Shown: positions 1 through 6,589, counted from the first letter of the stretch. The stretch: 7,906 bases of DNA from Candidatus Dojkabacteria bacterium (GCA_020429485.1 JAGQLK010000050.1:1-7906); one strand, 5' to 3'. Notes: generated by a model not told the origin, from the sequence alone. Program-made: numbers and translations.

Positions 1-462
1 ATAAATATTCGCTTGGTCAACATCTCCTTCATCTTCTAGCTCACTCTTCCTTGTTTCAACAGTAGAAAAGTAAAAACCATCATAACCACTTCCACATTGT
101 AGAAAATTTTCACTCCAAGAATATACACTACCAAATCCGAATATAGTACCTATCATAGAAAGCACTACAAAGAATACAAAAAGGCTTGATATTCCCAACC
201 AAATGTTTTTGATCATTGTGAAACCTTTTTCTTGTGCTTGAGCATCACCAGAACCACGAATGATTGTCAATGCTGCCCAGACTGAAATACCTACCCAGAT
301 TACTAATACAACAGTAAAAGCAGCTCCAGCCAAAGTTCCTATTGTAGATAAAACTCCTCCAGAAGAAATACCGCTCAAAGGAGCATCAAGAACAAAATCA
401 GTACTTGGTACTACTACTTGGTTACGAAAAATGTTTGTAGAAAATGTTGTAAAATCAAACAT
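1..462 (-). CDS. Two-helix pilin-like membrane protein (T4SS pilin/VirB2-TrbC-like), 3' end beyond window
   Basis: The reading frame is open from an ATG at 462 to the window edge, giving 154 residues with no stop, so the C-terminus is missing. Two hydrophobic helices lie at about residues 44-66 and 86-108, joined by a short polar loop (about 68-83, with RGSGDAQAQEKG). After helix 2 comes a polar tail with one Cys (123) and an acidic stretch. This helix-loop-helix resembles the core of the three genes upstream and the general VirB2/TrbC-type pilin layout. Unlike two or three of those, no signal peptide is evident at the N-terminus (MFDFTTFSTN...). It starts 11 bases after the preceding stop at 474, so it belongs to the same operon. 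No Shine-Dalgarno sequence is visible. The helix topology is clear; the family call is by architecture only and the exact function is unknown. Confidence 0.75.
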   Translation of the reverse strand, partial: MFDFTTFSTNIFRNQVVVPSTDFVLDAPLSGISSGGVLSTIGTLAGAAFTVVLVIWVGISVWAALTIIRGSGDAQAQEKGFTMIKNIWLGISSLFVFFVVLSMIGTIFGFGSVYSWSENFLQCGSGYDGFYFSTVETRKSELEDEGDVDQANIY

Positions 463-473
463 GAATTTTTAAA

Positions 474-1181
474 TTAATTAGGTATCCAACGACCATCTTC
501 ACACCTATATTCATCTTCCGTACCTCCACCTGTATCTAGATATCCTAATTGTTCCTCTAAACAGAATCCATTTTCTACGTCTTCCCGTGTTATTGATACG
601 AAATTACCCCTCTTTGGTATAACATTGAAACTAGTCAAATTATCCTCTATGCCTATTACTAATGCTAAAATCTGCAATATAATTACACCTCCAAAAGCAA
701 TTAGCACTCCAAGCACTGCATTTTTGAAAATCTTATTTGCTAGTTCCACTTTATCTGGACTATCTAGAGCTGTAGATCTTACATACGCTCCATAGAATCC
801 ATATCCCATTGATGCTAATCCCACAAAGGAAAGCATGGCAAACATTACTAACCTTACCAATCTGGGAAATGCTTTATCAGCAGGGCCCAAATCGAACCCA
901 AAAACATTAGTACGTTCTAACAATTCAGAGTTATCTAGGTTATCTAGATCAAACTGACCACCAGGATTACCAAAAGTACAGTTATAGCCATTTTCAATAA
1001 TTAGCGCATCACAATAATCATTACATGGAGGATCACCATCGATAGGGTTCTGAGCAATAAATAATATACATTCCGGATCTGTTCTATATTCTTGAGCCTT
1101 TACTCTTATTCCTACTATAACTGTCATTAACAGCATTGAGAAAGTTAAGATTGTGATTCTTTTGAAATATTTCTTAGTCAT
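474..1181 (-). CDS. Secreted-type two-helix pilin-like protein with Cys-containing flanks
   Basis: I chose the ATG at 1181 (235 residues) because MTKKYFKRIT and the hydrophobic run after it form a signal peptide with likely cleavage near VKAQ-EY. An in-frame ATG at 1217 would add 12 residues ahead of it. The mature N-terminal part has four Cys (50, 65, 69, 80, counted from the 1217 start). Two helices follow at about 120-144 and 165-190, joined by a polar loop (RSTALDSPDKVELANKIFK). The C-terminal tail has two more Cys (219, 239). With the signal peptide removed both ends would face outside, so these Cys could form disulfides. The start overlaps the upstream gene's stop by 8 bases (ATGACTAA), which suggests translational coupling. 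The core matches the T4SS pilin-like layout of its neighbours; its exact role is inferred. Confidence 0.8.
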   Translation of the reverse strand: MTKKYFKRITILTFSMLLMTVIVGIRVKAQEYRTDPECILFIAQNPIDGDPPCNDYCDALIIENGYNCTFGNPGGQFDLDNLDNSELLERTNVFGFDLGPADKAFPRLVRLVMFAMLSFVGLASMGYGFYGAYVRSTALDSPDKVELANKIFKNAVLGVLIAFGGVIILQILALVIGIEDNLTSFNVIPKRGNFVSITREDVENGFCLEEQLGYLDTGGGTEDEYRCEDGRWIPN

Positions 1182-1551
1182 TTGTCTGTAATAAATCAAT
1201 ACCAAGTAATGAGCCAACTATATCCACCAGAAGTGGAGCCAACACTATGATAATAAATCCTATGATTCCTGATCTGATTATCAAAGCTGATGCTTTTTCT
1301 TTTTCTGGATTTCCAGTAGCAGTAAGTCTAACGTAGCCTCCATATGTAATAACAAGAGTAAGCGCAACGATACCGAGTGGTCTCATCCATCTACTGACGC
1401 TTGATACAATTGAAGGAATATCTTTGAAAGATTCACTTATTGGATTTTCAATTGTATTCTGTGCTAATGCAGGTGCCCAGAAGAAAAATGTCACAAGTAG
1501 AAAGGTAATTGTATATGCAGCTAGCTTTTTCATAGTTAGATATTTATTCAT
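1174..1551 (-). CDS. Small T4SS pilin-like protein (VirB2/TrbC-like)
   Basis: This is the most typical pilin-like member in the window, at 125 residues from the ATG at 1551. The true start may be the second Met (1533), which gives a cleaner signal peptide (MKKLAAYTITF...) ending at APALA-Q. The mature part has a short linker, helix 1 (about 58-76), the loop YVRLTATGNPEKEKASAL, and helix 2 (about 91-117). The GNPEK loop after a GG-containing helix is what I associate with the two-helix T4SS pilin families found in CPR and Gram-positive genomes. It has no Cys. In a VirB2-like system, such subunits are exported, stay in the membrane and polymerise into a pilus or channel. The gap to the upstream gene is 32 bases with no terminator, and its stop overlaps the downstream start. 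Confidence 0.85.
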   Translation of the reverse strand: MNKYLTMKKLAAYTITFLLVTFFFWAPALAQNTIENPISESFKDIPSIVSSVSRWMRPLGIVALTLVITYGGYVRLTATGNPEKEKASALIIRSGIIGFIIIVLAPLLVDIVGSLLGIDLLQTND

Positions 1552-1583
1552 TTCAATTTAACAAAAGATACATAATTAAACAA

Positions 1584-2354
1584 TTAGTTAAAGAAACCAC
1601 CTGGTAATAATCCTAGTATATTAACACCAACGAACCTTAATATTACGATTGCTCCAACCAACATGAATATTGCATAGATAACTGACATTATCATTTCTCG
1701 TGCTTCTTGAACTGACGATGGATCTCTCCTTTGCATGATATACCCTGCTCTGATCACCTGAATTATTGCAAAACCACCTATCACACCTATACCTATTTGA
1801 AATACTCTCGTAATTACCCCATCTCTGCTAGTGTCTACACAACCTATAGATGTATAAACAAAATTTTTAATATTATTGGGATCGGCATCATTTCTTGAAA
1901 GACATGCAACACAAGCTTCTACTTCACCCGTATCCTCCAAAGCTTGGCATTTAGCAATATCTCCTCCTTGAGCAATAGGATCATCTTCATCATATAATTC
2001 ACCTTGGAAACAAATAGCATTTGTAGCTGGATCATTACCAGGATTATCAGGTACAGCTTCACCTGAGCCAAAACAAAGGTAATTACTAACATTACCTTCT
2101 GTAATTAATGGTGGATTTGGAATAAATAAGCCGTCAGCTGCTGTAACACAGCCATTATTACATACATACGATTCTGCACCCACTCTAAATGGTTCCGTTA
2201 CATTACCTTTATTATCAACATTATTAATTTGGATAGGCGAAGACAAAACACTTCCTAAATAGAGCGGTAACTTACCTTCCTTACCATTACATGCATCACT
2301 TAATGTTGCTGCTGTGATTTGCTCTTGAGGTATACCAATATCTTCACAACACAC
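1584..2354 (-). CDS. Cys-rich pilin-like membrane protein, 3' part of a frame-broken gene
   Basis: This 256-residue frame opens with GTG at 2354, but I doubt that start. The frame stays open to 2516 and the extra 54 codons look coding (Cys-rich, A/T-ending codons). The GTG also lies inside an AGGAGGTG string, and the product would have no signal peptide for its outer domain. Residues 1-172 carry 11 Cys (2, 3, 22, 65, 69, 94, 115, 136, 148, 151, 172) and look like an exported, disulfide-bonded domain. Helix 1 (about 182-204), the loop IMQRRDPSSVQEARE and helix 2 (about 221-245) form the pilin-like core, ending in GVNILGLLPGGFFN. I have an impression of similar proteins (GC before helix 1, a DP loop, RFVGVNILG) from CPR genomes. 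The missing signal peptide is encoded in another frame at 2435-2788; joined, they would make 401 residues. Confidence 0.75.
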   Translation of the reverse strand: MCCEDIGIPQEQITAATLSDACNGKEGKLPLYLGSVLSSPIQINNVDNKGNVTEPFRVGAESYVCNNGCVTAADGLFIPNPPLITEGNVSNYLCFGSGEAVPDNPGNDPATNAICFQGELYDEDDPIAQGGDIAKCQALEDTGEVEACVACLSRNDADPNNIKNFVYTSIGCVDTSRDGVITRVFQIGIGVIGGFAIIQVIRAGYIMQRRDPSSVQEAREMIMSVIYAIFMLVGAIVILRFVGVNILGLLPGGFFN

Positions 2355-2434
2355 CTCCTGTGCATTAATAAATTCATTATAATAGTAGTCAAATCCAGTT
2401 GGACAACATTTACCATAACTAGCTAAATCAAGAG

Positions 2435-2788
2435 TTACTTCACCAACCCATTTTCCCTGCTTCCCCCCATTGCCCCAAATACCCCATACAGCGCCACTTG
2501 TTGTTGGACAATAATTTCACCAGCTCCATCAATAGCAAATCCATTTACAATGTTCTTATTTGCACAGATATATGGAAATTCATTGATATCACCTTGCGCT
2601 TGCCCAGATGTTTCCGTCTTCAAAATATCTTCTCCTAGGGAATTTTTTCCTCCATCAATACTTACATAACCAGCTGGACAGACATAGCCTTCTTCGTTCC
2701 AATCAGCTGCTAATGCTGCATTAGGTAACAATGGTAGTATTGTTGATGCAAATAACAGTACTAAGAATATTTTATTTAACTTCGACAT
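2435..2788 (-). CDS. Secreted Cys-containing protein, 5' part of the frame-broken pilin-like gene
   Basis: This 117-residue frame starts with a clear signal peptide (MSKLNKIF then a hydrophobic run), with likely cleavage at NAALA-AD (27/28). The mature part has Cys 37 (in GYVCPAGY) and Cys 75. The last 26 residues, after DGAGE, look non-coding: codons rich in GC at position 3 (GTG, GCG, CTG, GGG, AGG) and no family-like pattern. Over the same DNA the -1 frame reads NYCPTTSGAVW and continues without a stop to 1584. I therefore think codons 1-91 are the true N-terminus of the gene whose remainder lies in the other frame. The start overlaps the end of the Clp-like gene by 17 bases, as expected within an operon. 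Alternatively this is a small independent secreted protein, which I think less likely. Confidence 0.7.
   Translation of the reverse strand: MSKLNKIFLVLLFASTILPLLPNAALAADWNEEGYVCPAGYVSIDGGKNSLGEDILKTETSGQAQGDINEFPYICANKNIVNGFAIDGAGEIIVQQQVALYGVFGAMGGSRENGLVK
2462..2518 (-). other. Frame-break zone with a G6 slippery heptamer
   Basis: To join the two halves, translation must move by -1 (or one base must be missing) between 2516, where the downstream frame follows a TGA at 2517-2519, and the upstream frame's stop at 2435. There are two candidate points. The first is the AAA at 2515-2517: one extra A would give GAA AAT TAT TGT, reading E-N-Y-C-P. The second is a run of six G at 2463-2468 on the minus strand. 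In the upstream frame this run is read as ATG GGG GGA, so it forms the heptamer G_GGG_GGA at 2462-2468, which fits the X_XXY_YYZ pattern for -1 slippage. Codon choice favours the first point. Confidence 0.6.
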
Positions 2789-5354
2789 CGTTTAGTCTAT
2801 TAAAAATTATTTCCCCTCCACTTTTGACTTGTTTAGTAATGAGGAGCGTAGCTATTTTATCTTCAATGGTATCTTGTAAAACTCTTCTCAATTCTCTAGC
2901 CCCATACATAGGGTTATATCCAATCTCTGCTAATTCCTGTAGAGTTTCTTTAGTATAAACCAAATTAATTCCTTTTTCCTCTAGTTTTGTTTTCTCTTTC
3001 TCCATAAGGATTTGAGCTATCTGCTCTACTTCTAGTTGCAGTAGTGGTTTGAACATCACAACCCTATCAAACCTATTAATAAATTCTACTCTTAATAATT
3101 TTCTAATTTCCGGAAGAACAGCAGGATATACTTCTTTATATTTCTTACCTTTGGAGATAAGATCAGCAATTTTACTGGAAGCGACATTAGATGTAGCTAC
3201 AATGATAGTATTCGTGAAATCTACCTTTCGTCCAAGCCCATCAGTGATGCTTCCCTCATCCAAAACTTGCAAGAATAGATCAAGTACTTTTGGATTAGCT
3301 TTTTCTATTTCATCAAGCAACACAATGGAAAACGGATGTGTTCTTACTGCTTCTGTCAAAAATCCTCCTTCAAATTCACCTTCAACAGGACTACCTATTA
3401 GACGGGTTAGATTTCTTTCCTCTTGATATTCTGACATATCTACTCTAATCATCAATTTCGAGTCACCATAATAAACGGCTGCTACGGCTTTTGCTAGCTC
3501 TGTTTTACCTACACCAGTTGGACCAAAAAATAGGAAACTTGCTATTGGTCGTGTTCCACTTGTTAGTCCTGCTCTAGATCTCCTTAATGCAGAAGCAACT
3601 GCTTGCACAGCCTCATCTTGCCCAATTACACGCTTGTGAAGTTCTTCATCAAGGTGCACTAATGATTCAACCTCATCATCCTCAACAGCTCCAACTTTTA
3701 CTCCAACTTTGCTAGATACTATTTCTTCGATTAGTGACTCAGTAATAAAAGTTAATTGATCGTTTTGAGCCTTTACCATCGCTTCTTCTAAAAGAGCAAT
3801 AGCCTTATCAGGCAATACCCTATCAAAATCATACTTTTGTGAGAGTTTAACAATCTTAACTAATGTTTCAAATGCTACTCTGATACCGTATCTTCCTTCT
3901 AGTTTTGGCAAAATGTCCATCAAAATCATAACTGCAACTTCATCAGGAGGTTCATTGACATCTACTGTCTCGAATAATGCTGCAAGAGATTTGAAAGGCT
4001 TAATGTGCCTTGCATATCCTTCTGGAGTTGTTGTAGCGATCAGTCTTAACTTATATTGATCCATTGCTTTTGTTACCAAACTCACTACTTCAGCAGAGAA
4101 CTCTTTACGAATATTTACTAACTCATCTAGGTCATCAATCACTAGAATGATATTTTTGGTTTTAGCTGTTTCAATCAAGGCCTTTTCTATCATGGCTTTG
4201 AATCTCTCTATGTTAGAAGACAGAGCAAAAGCCCTACTAAAATCAAAGGAAACTAAGCGCATATCTTTCATATTCTGAGGAACATCTTCTACTACCATTC
4301 TCACAGCCAAGCTTTTGAGTAATGTTGTCTTACCTACACCTGGTTCTCCAACTACTAAAGTTGCGCTAGACTCACCTTCTTGAACTTCATTGATCAACTC
4401 TTCCAATTCAGCCTCTCTTGCGATACTCATCGTAAATTGCCCTCTTACTACCTCTGCGGTAAAATCTCGCGAATACTTCATAAGAGTTGGAGAATATGCT
4501 GATGTATATGACCTGTTTACGATCGAAGTTGGCTTAAGTGCGCTTTTTTCTTTAAACAATCTAATATATCTTTGTTTATCTGCATTATTTCTAGCCCAGA
4601 GCTCGATAGCTTGCAATTCTTTATCCCCTACTTCATATTCCAACATGATTTTTCTCAAGGGAAACTTGGTTAGATACAAGAATAAGGCAAGCTCATCAAC
4701 ACGCTCAAATCTATTATTATAAGCCTCGGTAAAGGATTGTAGCACTAGTGGTTTGATCCAGGTATCAATATGCACATTTGTGGAAAGTTCCAGTTTGCGG
4801 GCTATTTCTTTATATTTTTCTAAATCTAAACCAAGCCTGCTTAGTGCCAACACAACATAAGGATATTCAAGTAATTCAAGCATTAACTGTGGAAGAAAGT
4901 TCTCATGAAATTCACCGAGAATATCATCAATCAGATTTAGCAAGTCATGATCAAAGTAATCTGTAACCTCTATCTTATCGGGCTTCTCGCCGGCTTTGAT
5001 ATCCTCCAATAGGTCATGAATTCTTCTCGATCTAAGCCTATCTAAGAAAATATCCCTATTTCTGTTGAGATAATATGAATATAGAAAAGCTCCAAAAGAA
5101 AGCCAACCAAGAAGCTTATATGTTTCGTCCACAACTAATAAATGCTGTGGGTTAAAGTCTCCGCTAGTAATATAAACAAATAGACACCCAACGGTAATAA
5201 TAGCCGCAATAATGAAAATCAATCTACCAAGGGCTCTTTCAAATTTTTCCTCTTCCTTTCTCTGCCCTACTTCTTGAGCCAAATAATCCCAATCGGTGAC
5301 TAATGGAATACCATCTATCTGCCCAAGTTGTTCCTTACCCTTTAAAATCTTCAT
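2772..5354 (-). CDS. Membrane-anchored Clp-like double AAA+ ATPase
   Basis: The protein has 860 residues. Two membrane helices (about 43-64 and 80-97) precede a helical region (about 133-262) with weak resemblance to Clp N-domain repeats, for example LPQLMLELLEYPYVVLALSR. The first AAA+ ring has Walker A GEPGVGKT (336-343), Walker B ILVIDDLDE (403-411) and the Clp landmark LPDKAI (514-519). The second has the RVIGQDEAV box (575-583), Walker A GPTGVGKT (611-618), Walker B LLDEIEKA (679-686), sensor 1 ATSN (720-723), arginine finger INRFD (R761) and sensor 2 GAR (818-820). Ring 1 lacks the Clp KYRG pore loop and the ERRF arginine fingers. Ring 2 lacks the GYVG tyrosine, and no IG(F/L) ClpP-docking tripeptide is visible. 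The start overlaps the upstream stop as ATGA, and the pilin-like genes follow directly. I infer a role in subunit handling or assembly in the envelope; the AAA+ Clp family call is secure. Confidence 0.93.
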   Translation of the reverse strand: MKILKGKEQLGQIDGIPLVTDWDYLAQEVGQRKEEEKFERALGRLIFIIAAIITVGCLFVYITSGDFNPQHLLVVDETYKLLGWLSFGAFLYSYYLNRNRDIFLDRLRSRRIHDLLEDIKAGEKPDKIEVTDYFDHDLLNLIDDILGEFHENFLPQLMLELLEYPYVVLALSRLGLDLEKYKEIARKLELSTNVHIDTWIKPLVLQSFTEAYNNRFERVDELALFLYLTKFPLRKIMLEYEVGDKELQAIELWARNNADKQRYIRLFKEKSALKPTSIVNRSYTSAYSPTLMKYSRDFTAEVVRGQFTMSIAREAELEELINEVQEGESSATLVVGEPGVGKTTLLKSLAVRMVVEDVPQNMKDMRLVSFDFSRAFALSSNIERFKAMIEKALIETAKTKNIILVIDDLDELVNIRKEFSAEVVSLVTKAMDQYKLRLIATTTPEGYARHIKPFKSLAALFETVDVNEPPDEVAVMILMDILPKLEGRYGIRVAFETLVKIVKLSQKYDFDRVLPDKAIALLEEAMVKAQNDQLTFITESLIEEIVSSKVGVKVGAVEDDEVESLVHLDEELHKRVIGQDEAVQAVASALRRSRAGLTSGTRPIASFLFFGPTGVGKTELAKAVAAVYYGDSKLMIRVDMSEYQEERNLTRLIGSPVEGEFEGGFLTEAVRTHPFSIVLLDEIEKANPKVLDLFLQVLDEGSITDGLGRKVDFTNTIIVATSNVASSKIADLISKGKKYKEVYPAVLPEIRKLLRVEFINRFDRVVMFKPLLQLEVEQIAQILMEKEKTKLEEKGINLVYTKETLQELAEIGYNPMYGARELRRVLQDTIEDKIATLLITKQVKSGGEIIFNRLNDVEVK

Positions 5355-5686
5355 AAGTTAACAAAGTAGCTTAATACTGCAACAAAAGGTAGCAGTGGAA
5401 ATATTAGGTATGCCATATAGGCTATGATTAATGGAATAGTTATAATCGTCTGTACTATAGTTCCAAAAGTGATCCATGCAACTCTAATAGGAAATGCTAT
5501 TATTCTTCCCATTTTAGTATTGTCCTGGTAAAGAGGCTGGAATAAGTTCTGCAACATAGGAATGATATTAAAGTAGCCCAAGGTAAACCCCGCAATAGCT
5601 ACTAATCTGCTCAATACGATTTTATTCTCAACTATGTACCACCAAAGCCAAAAATTTATAGTATATTTTTGAAAAATCCAAAACAT
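5351..5686 (-). CDS. Small multi-pass membrane protein preceding the Clp-like ATPase
   Basis: The 111-residue protein is very hydrophobic. An aromatic N-terminus (FWIFQKYTINFWLWWYIVE) is followed by likely helices at about 25-45, 66-86 and 88-108. A polar stretch between the first two holds LFQPLYQDNTKMGR and a basic R68. I have an impression of similar small membrane proteins next to the TM-bearing Clp gene in CPR secretion clusters, with a conserved LF-P-D segment; this is recall, not a search. The stop TGA overlaps the Clp start (ATGA), so the two are probably translated together and may act as partners in the membrane. ATG 5686 is the first usable start, as an in-frame TAA lies six codons upstream. 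The 92-base gap upstream could hold a promoter, but only weak -10-like strings are present. Confidence 0.75.
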   Translation of the reverse strand: MFWIFQKYTINFWLWWYIVENKIVLSRLVAIAGFTLGYFNIIPMLQNLFQPLYQDNTKMGRIIAFPIRVAWITFGTIVQTIITIPLIIAYMAYLIFPLLPFVAVLSYFVNL

Positions 5687-5778
5687 AAAAAAATAGGCAA
5701 TTTAAATTCATTTTAATTAAATCTGGGAAATTTTAAAAGCTAGTTATTTAGCAGTTAATGAAAATATCCTGCATACTT

Positions 5779-6003
5779 CTATTGAGGTACTGCCTCAGCA
5801 GTCGGTGTTACTTCTGTTAGGTCTTCTGATGCTGGATCTGCCAAGAGATTTATTTCTCTATCCTCTTGCCCAAATTCTACAACCTCTGGTTGATCAGCTA
5901 TTCGAGAAATGAAAAATAGTGTAACTAATAGCCCTGCAAGAGCAGACAAAAAGAATACAATACTTGATATCCCTAGAAATTTTTTTCTTTTCTGATCAGA
6001 CAT
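5779..6003 (-). CDS. Small single-pass membrane protein of unknown function
   Basis: The 74-residue protein has a basic N-terminus (MSDQKRKKFLG), one hydrophobic helix (about 10-33), and an acidic tail rich in Glu, Asp, Pro and Thr that ends PTAEAVPQ. By the positive-inside rule the N-terminus is cytoplasmic and the acidic tail faces outside; the signal-anchor shows no clear cleavage site. I do not recognise a family. It lies between the acidic hypothetical gene and the Clp/pilin operon with gaps of 76 and 92 bases, so it could be its own transcription unit. An inverted repeat (6011-6034) sits just before its start. No Shine-Dalgarno is visible (AAATTCTA before ATG). It ends with TAG. The clean membrane-protein layout and normal codon use make it a likely real gene. 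Confidence 0.65.
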   Translation of the reverse strand: MSDQKRKKFLGISSIVFFLSALAGLLVTLFFISRIADQPEVVEFGQEDREINLLADPASEDLTEVTPTAEAVPQ

Positions 6004-6010
6004 TAGAATT

Positions 6011-6034
6011 TGTTAACTGTAATAAAAGTTAACA
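6011..6034. promoter_or_regulatory. Inverted repeat TGTTAAC-N10-GTTAACA upstream of the 74-residue gene
   Basis: Two perfect 7-base arms (6011-6017 and 6028-6034) flank a 10-base AT-rich spacer, ending 7 bases before the ATG at 6003. Each arm contains the self-complementary GTTAAC. The spacing suits a dimeric regulator, or it may be chance in AT-rich DNA. A TATATT string (6037-6042, minus strand) lies directly upstream as a possible -10, but no good -35 goes with it. Confidence 0.3.
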
Positions 6035-6079
6035 TAAATATAACTAAAACTCTATTAATTTGAGATAGTGATTATCTAA

Positions 6080-6589
6080 TTAATCAATCATATTAAAGTC
6101 TAGATTCAATGAGTGAATACCATCTGCTGCGGTAGTATCATCATAATCTGAAACCATATAATTTACCTGATCAAGTCGTCCTAAATTCATTTGTACTGCC
6201 TCAACACATCTTTGCAATGCAGAGAGGACCATTGACTGTGTATAAATCTCAAATGATACTCTACCTTGGAAATCATTTGCTAATAGTCTATCAAGCACAT
6301 GGCCTACTACTCCATAAACAGCACCTGGATCATACATTTCAGGCTCTTCAAAGCTAGGAGACAAAATAGCAATATTGACTCCATCTCCAGTACTGACTAT
6401 CTGGTAAACCAACCTTATTTCACCTGCAACAGTAACAGCCTTGAAATCAATACCGCCCTCCTCAAATGAAAAGGTCTCAATATATTCAGCCCAAGTAGGA
6501 CTATTGGCTTGAAATGTTTGCCCATAATCATATTCATCACCTACAATACCCCAATCGAACTCACCTGAACCTAAATAACCGCCTGCCAT
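6080..6589 (-). CDS. Acidic soluble protein of unknown function
   Basis: I do not recognise this 169-residue protein. It has no signal peptide and no membrane helix. It is strongly acidic: about 27 Asp/Glu against a single Lys (50) and five Arg. The N-terminus is rich in Gly, aromatic and acidic residues (MAGGYLGSGEFDWGIVG). The middle alternates beta-like stretches (FKAVTVAGEIRLVYQIV, VNIAILSPSF). A probable helix VYGVVGHVLDRLLAND and a second helical part (SMVLSALQRCVEAVQMNL, with the only Cys, 128) follow, suggesting a compact alpha/beta domain. It is the first gene after the groEL terminator and has its own good promoter (6616-6645), with a 5' leader of about 20 bases and no Shine-Dalgarno. 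The strong promoter suggests steady expression. It could be cytoplasmic or a partner of the apparatus encoded downstream; nothing in the sequence decides. Confidence 0.7.
   Translation of the reverse strand: MAGGYLGSGEFDWGIVGDEYDYGQTFQANSPTWAEYIETFSFEEGGIDFKAVTVAGEIRLVYQIVSTGDGVNIAILSPSFEEPEMYDPGAVYGVVGHVLDRLLANDFQGRVSFEIYTQSMVLSALQRCVEAVQMNLGRLDQVNYMVSDYDDTTAADGIHSLNLDFNMID

Noticed and set aside
260..472. Plus-strand open frame of 70 codons
   Set aside because: It is the antisense of the partial pilin-like gene at 1-462, which has a convincing two-helix membrane pattern; the plus-strand product has no recognisable features.
2352..2354. GTG at 2354 as a true translation start
   Set aside because: The coding-like frame continues 54 codons upstream, the product would lack a signal peptide for its Cys-rich domain, and the GTG is part of the AGGAGGTG string, so that string cannot serve as its ribosome site.
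2517..2519. TGA recoded as Gly or Trp, as in some CPR lineages
   Set aside because: Reading through this TGA would not link to a signal peptide in the same frame, tryptophan is TGG throughout, and the TGA at 5351-5353 makes a normal ATGA stop/start overlap.
3049..4966. Several plus-strand open frames (3049-3426, 4390-4722, 4778-4966), plus 2731-2958
   Set aside because: All lie opposite the clearly conserved Clp-like coding sequence or its neighbour and show no family resemblance.
5687..5778. Promoter in the gap before the multi-pass membrane gene
   Set aside because: TAAAAT with a TTAACT 18 bases upstream is the best pair, but such strings are expected by chance in DNA this AT-rich.
6063..6077. 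AGATA-GTGAT-TATCT stem as a terminator after the acidic gene
   Set aside because: The stem is only 5 bp, nearly all A/T, and no T-run follows on the minus strand.
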